This document shows positions 1 through 8,456 of a DNA stretch of 64,000 bases, in pieces. The stretch is from JAFGTP01 sp964498725 (GTDB lineage: Bacteria; Fidelibacterota; UBA2242; JAFGTP01). Under the pieces are notes generated by a model. It was not told where the DNA came from and searched no databases. It saw only the letters and a list, made by a program, of their open reading frames with translations. The number at the start of each line of letters is the position of its first letter. Position 1 is the first letter of the stretch. The position numbers and the translations under genes were made by a program. The DNA is taken from the NCBI GenBank assembly GCA_964498725.1, contig CAZCHS010000001.1, forward strand, positions 57,335-121,334, given 5' to 3'.

Positions 1-1
1 G

Positions 2-1123
2 ATTGAGGTTCCTGATACAGTTCCGGACTATAAAAAGCAGAACTATAATCATCTGAAAAATGTGGAATCCTATATCAATTTTATATATCCTGATGTGGAG
101 GCTATGATTCTGATGACAATGTGGATGGATCCGCTGTCCAGGCATATGTTCACTTTCAGCGGTTACCTGGAATACGATGGCATGGAGCCTTATTATTTAA
201 TAAATTATGTCAACCGGCAATTACCGGTGACTATTGATCTCAGCTATACAAAATATATATGGCTGGGGGGAATTTGGGAAGATACCTGGTTTACTTATGA
301 TATTGAAAATGTTGGAATTAATTTCAGTAAACCACTGGACATAATAAAAAATTCCTTTGTTCGTTTTCAGGTTTCCACCGGGTTGATGTATCAGGACATA
401 AAACTGCGGGAAGAAAATTTTGAAACCCGTCCGATTTTTGAAGAGGGTATTGCCTACACGTCGGAATCAGGATTGCAACTTGTCTATGAACTGCCTTTCA
501 AAAATTCCTTTGTTCATCCGGTAAGGAAATATGGCGTGAATTATCAACTCAGTATGGCTAATTCCTCACTGGGCATGAAAAAGGATTTTGTAGAGCATGA
601 CATTAATTTCGAACTTGACTTCGCGCCGCTCTACGATGTGTTCAATCTGAAAGTGGATAATTTTATTTTTACCAACAAAACCAATTTGAATATCATCAAT
701 GGTAACTATTTTTCACAATTTCAGCCCGGACTGGATATTAATGAAAATATACCCATTGGTGGTGGGCTGATCACGGAAAGACAGTATTTACGTGGTATCG
801 ATAAGACTCTGGTGGGCAATAAATTACTGGTCACAAAGAATGAATTCTGGATGAAGATAACCGATGATCTGAATTTTTCTGTTAATCTTGGCGCGCCTTT
901 GATAGATGCCGGGTATTTGGGTATTGGTCTATGGACTGATTATGGAAAAATCTGGACCGATGACGGAAATTATACTTTTCAAACAGCCGGATATGAATTC
1001 AAAGGGGTTGTTAATATTTTGGGAATCCCTACCATTCAGCGGTTTGGCCGTGCCTATAATTTAGATACAGAAGCCCTGGACTATTATTACCAGATGAATC
1101 TGCCCATAGATATCGGACTTTAA
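2..1123 (+). CDS. C-terminal part of an outer-membrane beta-barrel (surface-antigen-like) protein, 5' truncated by window
   Basis: The reading frame is open to the left edge of the window, so the gene starts upstream; the GTG at 62 is only an internal codon. The visible ~373 residues alternate hydrophobic and polar positions with many aromatic residues (YFSQFQPG, NEFWMKI), as in outer-membrane beta-strands. Near the end, YLRGIDKTLVGNKLLVTKNE followed by a glycine-rich stretch and GLWTDYGKIW resembles the last strands of Omp85/surface-antigen barrels (RGY...G..xxxxxxE pattern followed by a D.G..W strand). In FCB bacteria such barrels are often fused to N-terminal TolB-like propeller repeats, but that part is outside the window. 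The barrel assignment is by pattern; the cargo or function is unknown. Confidence 0.6.
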   Translation: MEVPDTVPDYKKQNYNHLKNVESYINFIYPDVEAMILMTMWMDPLSRHMFTFSGYLEYDGMEPYYLINYVNRQLPVTIDLSYTKYIWLGGIWEDTWFTYDIENVGINFSKPLDIIKNSFVRFQVSTGLMYQDIKLREENFETRPIFEEGIAYTSESGLQLVYELPFKNSFVHPVRKYGVNYQLSMANSSLGMKKDFVEHDINFELDFAPLYDVFNLKVDNFIFTNKTNLNIINGNYFSQFQPGLDINENIPIGGGLITERQYLRGIDKTLVGNKLLVTKNEFWMKITDDLNFSVNLGAPLIDAGYLGIGLWTDYGKIWTDDGNYTFQTAGYEFKGVVNILGIPTIQRFGRAYNLDTEALDYYYQMNLPIDIGL

Positions 1124-1198
1124 AAAAGATGAATATTGTAGAGAATAATTAAAATTATTAAATTTACAGGATTTGTAAATAATGTTTAATGAGGATTT

Positions 1199-1552
1199 AT
1201 GAAATTACAAGTACTAAAATCTAAGATACATCGCGCTGTTGTAACGGAAACTGAATTGGATTATGTCGGCAGCATTACAATTGATAAAGAAATGATGGAT
1301 GCCGTTGGCCTCTATGATAATGAAAAAGTTCATGTCTTCAATATCAATAGCGGCGATCGGTTTGAAACCTATGTAATTGAAGGCAAGCCCGGCGCTAAAC
1401 AGATCTGCGTTAATGGCGCGGCCGCCCGTATGGCGCAAAAAGGGGACCGGGTGATCATTGTTGCATATGGTTTGATTGACGAGCAGGAGATGCAACATTT
1501 CTCACCAAAAATTGTGACCATAAATGAAAAAAATGAGATAATTGAAAATTGA
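1199..1552 (+). CDS. panD: Aspartate 1-decarboxylase (pyruvoyl-dependent)
   Basis: PanD makes beta-alanine from L-aspartate for pantothenate/CoA synthesis in the cytoplasm. The 117-residue protein has the family length and the self-processing site Gly24-Ser25 in YVGSIT; cleavage there turns Ser25 into the catalytic pyruvoyl group. Other conserved stretches are KIHRAVVTE at the N-terminus, the NGAAAR motif around residue 72 and GDRVIIVAYG near the end. A short GAGG-like ribosome site precedes the ATG. No other pantothenate gene is nearby, and a strong hairpin follows it, so it is probably transcribed alone or with the upstream barrel gene. Confidence 0.96.
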   Translation: MKLQVLKSKIHRAVVTETELDYVGSITIDKEMMDAVGLYDNEKVHVFNINSGDRFETYVIEGKPGAKQICVNGAAARMAQKGDRVIIVAYGLIDEQEMQHFSPKIVTINEKNEIIEN

Positions 1553-1628
1553 TTTGCCGGAGGGCCGGTTAAATAATTATTTTAATTCTTGAAAAAGACT
1601 AAATATTGGCATATAATAGAGTATTACA

Positions 1629-1658
1629 AAATAGGACAAGCAAAGGCTTGTCCTATTT
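1629..1658 (+). terminator. Stem-loop terminator downstream of panD
   Basis: A perfect 13-bp inverted repeat (left arm ends ACAAGC, right arm starts GCTTGT) encloses a four-base AAAG loop, with AT-rich sequence and a T-run (TTTTTTT at 1681-1687) further downstream. It separates panD from the membrane GAF protein gene. The T-tract does not directly abut the stem, so efficiency is uncertain. Confidence 0.7.
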
Positions 1659-1699
1659 ATATAATCGTTATTTAATTCGGTTTTTTTATTTTGTAACTA

Positions 1700-3622
1700 A
1701 TGAAATATTACATTCGCCAGATAATACCTTTTTTCCTTGGAATACTAATAATTATTGGAATTTATATAGTAGATGTCGTTTTTTATCGGGTGCCCAGTTT
1801 TATCAAAGTTTTTCGAATAGAAAGAGAAGCGGCGGCAGTGGTTTCGCTATTATTAACTTTCCCATTTATAAAAAAAATATACTTTGACAAAATCCTTCTG
1901 GAAAGACAAAAATTTCTTACATTCCTGATATTGGCCTTGACCCTGATCGGTGTTATTTTACTGCCACGGCTGGTGATTAAAAAGTATATTGTGCTGTGGG
2001 ATAATAATCCCATGCTGGCGGAATTTCCAACTGTTTGGAATGCCTATTCCGTCTTGTGTGCAATTTTATTTTCTTTGGCTCTGATGTTATTTATTCAAAT
2101 CATCAAATCCCTGGTATTAAAACAGGAGGGAAGTTTATTTTTCAAGATCCTTTTCAAGGTTATTATCATTGCCATTGTAATGGTTGCTCTTCTTTTTAAT
2201 ATGATCGAGGACCGCTATCTTTATCAGCCGGTGCTGGATGGTTATATGGGACTGTTTTATAATTATAAACTGGGAATTTATCTGTTCTTAGCAATCTCGG
2301 TCGTTTTTGCCTTTGACAGTTCATGGCTTGAGGATTTGAATAAGCGGGATAAGATCATCTGCTTCATCAGCAGTATATTAACGGCTTTGATACTGCTCTA
2401 CCTGTTTTGGTCAAAATATATCGTGTCTGTCTATGCCTTTAGTACGACTGTTAAGGGCTTTGTGCTGGTCGGTTTTTTGTTTGTGCTGGCCTTTTTAACG
2501 GTCACTTCGGTCAAGATACTATTTCATCTACCAACAGCCGGAAAGGTAGACCGGGTCAGCCAGGAATTGCAGTTTTTATCAGAAATTGAAGCCATGTTTA
2601 AACAAAAAGCCAAAGACCAGGAAATTATTGATGCTGTAATTGACCTTTCTAATCGAATTACCGAGGCTAATGGTGGCTGGCTGGAATTACGGGAGACAGG
2701 TGATAAATTTAGGATCAAACATTATCTGAACATCGACGAAGACCTGGTTAATGAGATTGGTTCTTTTACAGTGGATAACATCAAAAATTATCTCATCGAA
2801 CAAAGGAAATTTTTGTTAATTGAAAATATCCGGGACAATGACCTGACAAAGGATTTTAAATACCTGGAAATTCCCTGGAAATCCCTGTTGGCAATACCAG
2901 TGGCTATTGATAATGATGTTATCGGCGTGTTTTATTTGGTCAAAAATAAATTAAAGGGATTTTCTAATAAAGATGAGAAAACACTGCGGCGGTTTTTGAT
3001 CCATCTGGAACCGGTTATTTCCAGGCGATTAGCCGGAATTGGCTGTAATGAACAGCCGGAACGGATTCATTTTCAACAAAATGATTATGTGATTGATGTT
3101 ATCGGATCAGCAAAAATGCAATATCTCACCATATGTGATGGTAGATATTTTGACTGTTGTATTCTGGGGATTTCTGAGGAAATCAGCGCCAATGATCTGC
3201 TGGAATTAAAAGGCAGTCTCAAAATATTGATGAAGATGAATAATAATATCACGGATATTGCCGATTCACTGGGGAACCTGGTGGATCTGTCGCCGGAAAG
3301 TTGTGACTATATTTTTGTATTCCTGAATACTGAAAAAGGGCAGGTGGCTGTGATCAAATCCGGTTATTTGTTCCATGGGAATTCATCCGGCAGTGATAAT
3401 AAGATAATCAGTGATACAAACAAAATAGCCGAGCATTCCCTTGAGGATTGGGAAATCATAAAAAAGGACCAGGAAAAGTTATTGGATCTCTCCCGTTTTC
3501 AGGAATTTATTGATAGCCGGGGCGAAATATCCGAAGCGGATTTATATTATAAATTTCATACGCTGTTTGATGAGGATTTGCCAAGAGAAGATTTTATCTT
3601 GATACGGAAAGTATCAGTGTAA
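1700..3622 (+). CDS. Polytopic membrane protein with GAF domain and degenerate SpoIIE/PP2C-like C-terminal domain
   Basis: A 640-residue protein with about eight predicted membrane helices in residues 7-272, a GAF-like domain at about 295-440 (GGWLELRE, LLAIPVAIDNDVIGVFYLV), and a C-terminal domain at about 460-640. The C-terminal pattern follows SpoIIE-type PP2C phosphatases strand by strand: NDYVIDVIG for the usual DYYD region, LTICDGRYFDCCILGISEEI where GDVSGKG is expected, YIFVFLNTEKGQVAVIKSGYL for the later sheet, and REDFILIRKV for the terminal DDxT strand. The GDVSGKG metal-binding loop is not conserved, so it may be a pseudophosphatase. No ribosome-binding site is obvious before the ATG. 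Its 3' end overlaps the convergent HD-GYP gene by 9 nt. A signalling role is inferred; the ligand is unknown. Confidence 0.6.
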   Translation: MKYYIRQIIPFFLGILIIIGIYIVDVVFYRVPSFIKVFRIEREAAAVVSLLLTFPFIKKIYFDKILLERQKFLTFLILALTLIGVILLPRLVIKKYIVLWDNNPMLAEFPTVWNAYSVLCAILFSLALMLFIQIIKSLVLKQEGSLFFKILFKVIIIAIVMVALLFNMIEDRYLYQPVLDGYMGLFYNYKLGIYLFLAISVVFAFDSSWLEDLNKRDKIICFISSILTALILLYLFWSKYIVSVYAFSTTVKGFVLVGFLFVLAFLTVTSVKILFHLPTAGKVDRVSQELQFLSEIEAMFKQKAKDQEIIDAVIDLSNRITEANGGWLELRETGDKFRIKHYLNIDEDLVNEIGSFTVDNIKNYLIEQRKFLLIENIRDNDLTKDFKYLEIPWKSLLAIPVAIDNDVIGVFYLVKNKLKGFSNKDEKTLRRFLIHLEPVISRRLAGIGCNEQPERIHFQQNDYVIDVIGSAKMQYLTICDGRYFDCCILGISEEISANDLLELKGSLKILMKMNNNITDIADSLGNLVDLSPESCDYIFVFLNTEKGQVAVIKSGYLFHGNSSGSDNKIISDTNKIAEHSLEDWEIIKKDQEKLLDLSRFQEFIDSRGEISEADLYYKFHTLFDEDLPREDFILIRKVSV

Positions 3623-4822
3623 ATAGTTGATGGATTTGGTGATATAGGTGAGGGGCTCTTTTTCCATATTGAGGATGTATGGATCCGATATTTTCTTTCC
3701 CTCGGAGTTGGTGATAACCTTTACCATTGGCCGGACAGGGCGGTTTTTATTTACAGACATTACACGTGCGATTTGGCCGTTATTTAGCAAAACATGACTG
3801 CCGACGGGATACATTGAAATGATATTGATGAAGGCTTTTAAAATTTTCGGATCAAAATCATTCTGATGCTCCTGAATTAGTTTTTGAATGGCAGCCGGTG
3901 GTTTATAGCCGGGGCGGTAATTTCTTTCATGGACCAGGGATTCAAATTTATCGGCGATGGCTAATATTCTGGCAAAAGGAGTGATCTCTTCGCCTTTCAA
4001 TCCATTGGGATAGCCGGTTCCGTCCCATTTTTCATGCTCTTCCAGTATTGTTTTTATGATAAAGGGATATTTAGCTGATAAATGCTGAAGGATTTCCGCG
4101 CCGTAATTGGGATGATTTTTCAATTGATGGCGTTCCTCTTCTGTATATTTACCCGGTTTGCTTAAAATGACCGGGCTGATCCTAAGCATACCCACATCAT
4201 GGAGCAGTGTAGTCAATGCCAGTGCATAGAGTTGCTTGATATTGAAATCAAGGCCGTGACCAACCTCAATGGCAATAATGGCGGTATTAATCGAGTGGGA
4301 TGAAAACCATTCGGTTGAGCGTCCCGGATGAAGCGCCAAAATTAATAATTCATCCTCTTCCAGGGTGTATTTTACAAACTTTGGAATATATGGCAGAAGT
4401 TTGTTGATATCAATTTTCTCATTGGCGCCAATTTGTTCTTTATAGGATTTTAAAATATTGGTAATGACTTTGTAAAGTTTTCTGCTGATCTGAACCGGAT
4501 CATCGGACAGGCTTTTTTCCTGTTTCGACTGTGCAGGAGGAGGTGTTGGTTTTTCGGTTTTTTCTTCAGGTGGGTTTTCTTTGGGGTCAGGGGTTGGATT
4601 ATTATCTGTTTTTGGCGGAGATTCCTGTAGTGGCTTTTGTTCTGTTTCTTCTCTTTCTGCAGTTTGATTTTGGTGTTGCGGGTCAGGGAGATTATTGCTG
4701 TGAAGATTTTTACGAATATCGCTAAGATTGCTGAACGTAGCTATGCCCCGGACATTTTTGTCATTATTTTTTTCTTCTTCATAGGATTTATGAGATCCGA
4801 CGATATCTTTCATCCTGGACAT
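3614..4822 (-). CDS. HD-GYP domain protein (putative cyclic-di-GMP phosphodiesterase)
   Basis: HD-GYP proteins hydrolyse cyclic di-GMP. This 402-residue protein has a charged, proline-rich, probably disordered N-terminus (residues 1-110) and an HD-GYP domain at about 165-340: His176 in SSHSIN, the HD pair His208-Asp209 (LLHDVGM), His263 in EEHEKWDG and the GYP signature at 270-272 (DGTGYPNG). A small beta-rich C-terminal extension (residues 340-402) follows. No receiver or membrane segment is visible. The start is the ATG preceded by a GGAAG ribosome site. It lies directly after the ExeA-like ATPase gene (1-nt spacing) at the end of the glycan locus, which suggests that c-di-GMP level and polysaccharide output are linked. 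Confidence 0.88.
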   Translation of the reverse strand: MSRMKDIVGSHKSYEEEKNNDKNVRGIATFSNLSDIRKNLHSNNLPDPQHQNQTAEREETEQKPLQESPPKTDNNPTPDPKENPPEEKTEKPTPPPAQSKQEKSLSDDPVQISRKLYKVITNILKSYKEQIGANEKIDINKLLPYIPKFVKYTLEEDELLILALHPGRSTEWFSSHSINTAIIAIEVGHGLDFNIKQLYALALTTLLHDVGMLRISPVILSKPGKYTEEERHQLKNHPNYGAEILQHLSAKYPFIIKTILEEHEKWDGTGYPNGLKGEEITPFARILAIADKFESLVHERNYRPGYKPPAAIQKLIQEHQNDFDPKILKAFINIISMYPVGSHVLLNNGQIARVMSVNKNRPVRPMVKVITNSEGKKISDPYILNMEKEPLTYITKSINYLH

Positions 4823-4823
4823 A

Positions 4824-5621
4824 TTATTCTTCCGAGTTGATTATACTGATTATATGGTCTGCGTCAATTTTAGTTAATTTTTGTCCAAAACCCAACAATA
4901 AACTTAAATCGCAAATGTTATTTATTTTGCGGGGAATACCATGGGAAAATTTATGAATTTCATGAATTGCTTCATCTGTAAAGATTTCATTTTTAGCCCC
5001 GGCCTTTGACAATCTGTACCTGATGTATTGTTGCGTGTCTTCAAGTTCAAATCTGCGTAAATGATAACGCACGGCGATACGTTGTTCTAATTGAGGAATC
5101 TCCGCGACAATATCTTTTAACTCAGGCTGTCCGGTCAGTAACAGAGTCAGCAGAAAGCGGTCATTGAACTGGAAGTTCAGCAGCATGCGCAGTTCCTCAA
5201 AAGTTTCTTTCTGGTTAATGGTCTGTGCCTCATCGACAATAATGATTGTATGCATTCCTTTTTTGAAAGTGTCAACAAGATTATCATTGAGGGCGTGCAG
5301 CATATCCATTCTGACAGTTGACGCGTGATCAATTTGAAGTTGGTATAATATCTCGCCGATCAGTTCATTGGCAGACCACCGGGGATTTGTCAGGTAGGCA
5401 ACATTGTATTTATCTTTTGGTAATTCATTGATCAGCGTATGCATTAGCAGTGTTTTGCCACAGCCGTATTCACCGCTTAGCATTGCGGCTCCTTTTAAAC
5501 TATTGATTGCATACAGGAGCCTGATATAGGCTTCATCATGTTCGGCAGAGTGATAAAGAAATTTTGGATTCGGCGTGTTTTCAAAAGGTTTTTCAGCGAA
5601 TTTCCAGTAATTCAGATACAT
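4824..5621 (-). CDS. ExeA/GspA-family AAA ATPase of exopolysaccharide locus
   Basis: A 265-residue P-loop ATPase with Walker A GEYGCGKT at residues 50-57 and Walker B TIIIVDEAQ at 125-133, followed by LTGQPEL and a C-terminal helical lid (GIPRKINNICD). The opening MYLNYWKFAEKPFENTPNPKFLY matches the start common in ExeA/GspA proteins and in the ATPase found in exosortase-linked polysaccharide loci. There is no peptidoglycan-binding extension, so it is the short form. It starts 31 nt after the WecA-like gene; a GAGGAT ribosome site precedes the ATG. A role in assembly or regulation of polysaccharide secretion is inferred from context. Confidence 0.82.
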   Translation of the reverse strand: MYLNYWKFAEKPFENTPNPKFLYHSAEHDEAYIRLLYAINSLKGAAMLSGEYGCGKTLLMHTLINELPKDKYNVAYLTNPRWSANELIGEILYQLQIDHASTVRMDMLHALNDNLVDTFKKGMHTIIIVDEAQTINQKETFEELRMLLNFQFNDRFLLTLLLTGQPELKDIVAEIPQLEQRIAVRYHLRRFELEDTQQYIRYRLSKAGAKNEIFTDEAIHEIHKFSHGIPRKINNICDLSLLLGFGQKLTKIDADHIISIINSEE

Positions 5622-5652
5622 ATATCCTCAATAAAAGTTAAATTTAAAAAAT

Positions 5653-6798
5653 TTATATGGATTCTTTCGATTTTTCAAATTTTATTATAAAAAAACAAAG
5701 CATGAAGAACAAAAGAAGTCCGATTGTTAATGCAATAATTGACTGATACAATGTACCTTGTTTCAACATTAATGCCAACAGTCCCATGATTATATTGAAG
5801 AATAGAATCGCCAGTACTGTGTCACGGCTGGATATTCCGATATTTTTAATACGATGATGTAGGTGATCGCGTCCGGTATAGCCGAGTAACTCAAATAAAT
5901 TACGGACATTTTTATAATAAAATCTTAATATGGAAGTCATTACCATATCCGTGATGGGTATGGCTAATAACAAGACAGGAATGGCCATGTCAACAGAACT
6001 GTGGGTACCCCACTCTCCGAAAATCGATAAGGCCGCCAGCAAAAATCCAATAAAAGTGCTGCCATTATCTCCTAAAAAAATCAAAGCATCTCGTTTTCCG
6101 CGAAAGTTATAGGGGAAAAAACCCAGTACGGCGGCCGCTAAGATGAGACTTACGTTCGCCATGAAATGATTGCCATTTAATTTGGCAACGATGAAATAAA
6201 AAAAGCCAATAATGATTGCGATACCTGCGGCCAATCCGTCCATTCCATCCAGACAATTGATTCCATTGGTGATTCCGGCGATCCATATATAGGTCAGTAT
6301 GATAGATAAAATTCTTCCCGTCAAATGATTCCCAAAAAAGGAGAATACGATATTATACTTCACCAAAATTCCAATGGCCACCAATTGCGCTAATAATTTT
6401 ACAATTGCCGGAAGCGGGTTGATATCGTCAATAATACCGATGACGAGTATGATCAGGGAAGACCAGAAGAGGCCGTAAAATTCCTCCGGTATATCCAGTG
6501 TCAGATAGGTGGTGGCGATAAAAGCGATAAAAACAGGAATGCCGCCGGTTAGTGGTGTTATTTTTTTATGGTGGTGGCGGCCACCGGGATGATCCGTGAT
6601 GTCCAGCATGTGTCCCAGTTTATGGAAGAATGGAACCAGCCCAAAGGAAAGAATAAAAGTAAAAAAGACAAAAAAGAAATAATTGTGGTTTTGCAGCAGG
6701 TTAGCGCGGACAGGGCGATAGTAGATCATCGCTGCTGCCAGTGGCAGGAATATTGATTTTGCATAAAGTAATTTGTTTTTATTCATGAATATCTTCAT
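5653..6798 (-). CDS. WecA/MraY-like undecaprenyl-phosphate sugar-1-phosphate transferase
   Basis: Members transfer a sugar-1-phosphate from a UDP-sugar to undecaprenyl phosphate, starting glycan assembly on the membrane. The 381-residue protein has about ten membrane helices. Family motifs in order are TPLTGGIPVF, the aspartate pair GIIDDINP, NGINCLDGMDGLAAG, LGDNGSTFIGF and the HLHHR-type cytoplasmic loop (GRDHLHHRIKNIG). The His-rich loop favours the WecA/TagO side over MraY; the true MraY is encoded at 46705-47808. Two in-frame ATGs (6798 and 6786) both overlap the end of the DegT gene and neither has a strong ribosome site. The likely job is priming the polymer made by the neighbouring glycosyltransferases. 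Confidence 0.88.
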   Translation of the reverse strand: MKIFMNKNKLLYAKSIFLPLAAAMIYYRPVRANLLQNHNYFFFVFFTFILSFGLVPFFHKLGHMLDITDHPGGRHHHKKITPLTGGIPVFIAFIATTYLTLDIPEEFYGLFWSSLIILVIGIIDDINPLPAIVKLLAQLVAIGILVKYNIVFSFFGNHLTGRILSIILTYIWIAGITNGINCLDGMDGLAAGIAIIIGFFYFIVAKLNGNHFMANVSLILAAAVLGFFPYNFRGKRDALIFLGDNGSTFIGFLLAALSIFGEWGTHSSVDMAIPVLLLAIPITDMVMTSILRFYYKNVRNLFELLGYTGRDHLHHRIKNIGISSRDTVLAILFFNIIMGLLALMLKQGTLYQSIIALTIGLLLFFMLCFFIIKFEKSKESI

Positions 6799-7822
6799 AA
6801 TGATTACAAACGTTAATTATTGTGTTGACTTCTTTTTTAGTTAATTGCGGATATATTGGTATTGATACCTGTTCATGCCACTTTTTTTCTGTTACCGGCA
6901 AATAGTCATTTTTTTCATAAAGATGGATAGGCTTAAACACCGGCTTTCTGAATTGGACACCCTTTTTTATTCCCAAGGCGATTAATTTTTCTGCGTCGTT
7001 ACAGGTGATAATGTATCGGTAATAGTTTGGATAAAATTCTTTTCCGGAATTGGGAATATCCACGGGGAATTTTAATTTATCCCGGTAAAAGTTTTTGATT
7101 TCTTCCCTTTTGCTTATAAAAGATGATAGTTTGGATAACTGGGCCAGGGCAATCCCGGCGGTAATATTGGTCATTTTTGCATTATAACGGCGGGTTAATT
7201 GATCCATCTCATCGTAAGCGCGATGTTCAGTGATGTAATCATAATACTCTTTTGTATCCGTCAAAATAGCACCGCCTTCACCAGCGCCCAGCATTTTGGT
7301 GGCATAAAAGGAGATAACCGCAATATCACCATAATAGCCGGTCATTCTGTTATCAATTTTCGCCCCTACTGACTGAGCAATGTCCTCAATTACGGGGATT
7401 CCCAGTTTTTTTATTTCTTTTATATACCCGGGTTGGCCAAACATATGGGGGAAGATAATCGCTTTTGTTTTGGGAGACAGCTTATCTTTTACTGAATCCG
7501 GCGCGAGATTGCAGGTTTCTTCTTCAATATCAGCGTAAACAGGGGTTGCATTATTAAAGCGCACAGCATGATAAAGAGCCGTACAGGTATAGGAGGGAAT
7601 AATGACTTCATCATTCGGTTCAATTCCAAGAGCTTCCAGAGCAAGGGAAAGGGCTATGGTTCCTGATGAGAGCGCCGCGCAATACTGACGTTCAATAGCA
7701 GCCGACAGTGATTTTTCTAGTTGCCGGACTTTTTCACCTTGCGCGATCATGCCTGACTTAATGATTGCAATTGCGGCATTTACTTCAGATTCGTCGAAAT
7801 TTGTTTGATTGTGTTTGATCAT
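6779..7822 (-). CDS. DegT/DnrJ/EryC1 family PLP-dependent sugar aminotransferase
   Basis: Such enzymes transaminate nucleotide-linked keto-sugars to amino sugars. In the 347-residue protein the PLP-binding lysine is Lys176 in SFYATKMLGAGEGG, Asp148 (IEDIAQS) pairs with the PLP ring, and SSGTIAL (52-58) forms the phosphate-binding loop. The gene is followed by the WecA-like gene (overlap 20 nt) and preceded by PIG-L deacetylase and WbqC-like genes, each within a few bases. This suggests a small operon that makes and modifies an amino sugar. The exact sugar cannot be read from the sequence. Confidence 0.9.
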   Translation of the reverse strand: MIKHNQTNFDESEVNAAIAIIKSGMIAQGEKVRQLEKSLSAAIERQYCAALSSGTIALSLALEALGIEPNDEVIIPSYTCTALYHAVRFNNATPVYADIEEETCNLAPDSVKDKLSPKTKAIIFPHMFGQPGYIKEIKKLGIPVIEDIAQSVGAKIDNRMTGYYGDIAVISFYATKMLGAGEGGAILTDTKEYYDYITEHRAYDEMDQLTRRYNAKMTNITAGIALAQLSKLSSFISKREEIKNFYRDKLKFPVDIPNSGKEFYPNYYRYIITCNDAEKLIALGIKKGVQFRKPVFKPIHLYEKNDYLPVTEKKWHEQVSIPIYPQLTKKEVNTIINVCNHYEDIHE

Positions 7823-7823
7823 T

Positions 7824-8456
7824 TTATTCCAAAAAAAATCTTAAAGGTTTAAAGGCTTCGGCATATTTTACACGGCTTTGTGTTCCCCGGAATTGAGCAT
7901 TGGAAGTGGCGACATCAATGATTGACAGGTTGGCAATATTGGTTTTATTCACCTGGGAGTAATGGGCTTTTAATAATTCATGTTTGTTTTTCAATAACTG
8001 GTCATTCAATTTAACATAAACATTGGGTTGAAAATTCGTGGTGGTTGGTGTTTCATAAAAGAGGACATTCTTAATAAATCGGGTGGCGGAGATGGTGATT
8101 TGCGCCAGATGCCTGTGGTCCTGATGGGTATCGTCTGGGTTATTGACCAAAATGAAATCGGGATTCGCCTTTTGAATGATGGTTTCAAAATGGTAGATAA
8201 TTTTTTTGTTCACCACAATTTCCGTATCTCTATAGTCGCCCCAAAAAAGATTTTCCGCGGGAATCAGTTGAGCGGCTTTTACCTGCTCTTCCTTGCGAAT
8301 TGTAATTTCACCACCGGCTGAGCCGTCAGAAACAACAAAAAGCGAAACATGGTGTCCTTGTTTTGCGAATTTAACCAAAGTTCCGCCACAGCCAATTTCA
8401 ATATCATCGGGATGGGCGCCGATGGCTAAAATATTTTTTGTTTCTCTAAGTTTCAT
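7824..8456 (-). CDS. PIG-L/LmbE family deacetylase
   Basis: The family consists of zinc-dependent N-deacetylases acting on N-acetylglucosamine-type substrates. The 210-residue protein has the AHPDD zinc/catalytic motif (IGAHPDDIEIGCGG, residues 13-26), a second cluster DDTHQDHR with the third zinc histidine, and family-typical length. It overlaps the end of the WbqC-like gene by 4 nt (ATGA) and is 1 nt from the aminotransferase gene. It probably removes an acyl group from a sugar intermediate in the same pathway; the substrate is inferred from neighbours. Confidence 0.88.
   Translation of the reverse strand: MKLRETKNILAIGAHPDDIEIGCGGTLVKFAKQGHHVSLFVVSDGSAGGEITIRKEEQVKAAQLIPAENLFWGDYRDTEIVVNKKIIYHFETIIQKANPDFILVNNPDDTHQDHRHLAQITISATRFIKNVLFYETPTTTNFQPNVYVKLNDQLLKNKHELLKAHYSQVNKTNIANLSIIDVATSNAQFRGTQSRVKYAEAFKPLRFFLE

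Noticed and set aside
1553..1575. CCGG/CCGG hairpin after panD as the terminator
   Set aside because: Only 4 bp of stem; the 13-bp hairpin at 1629-1658 is much better.
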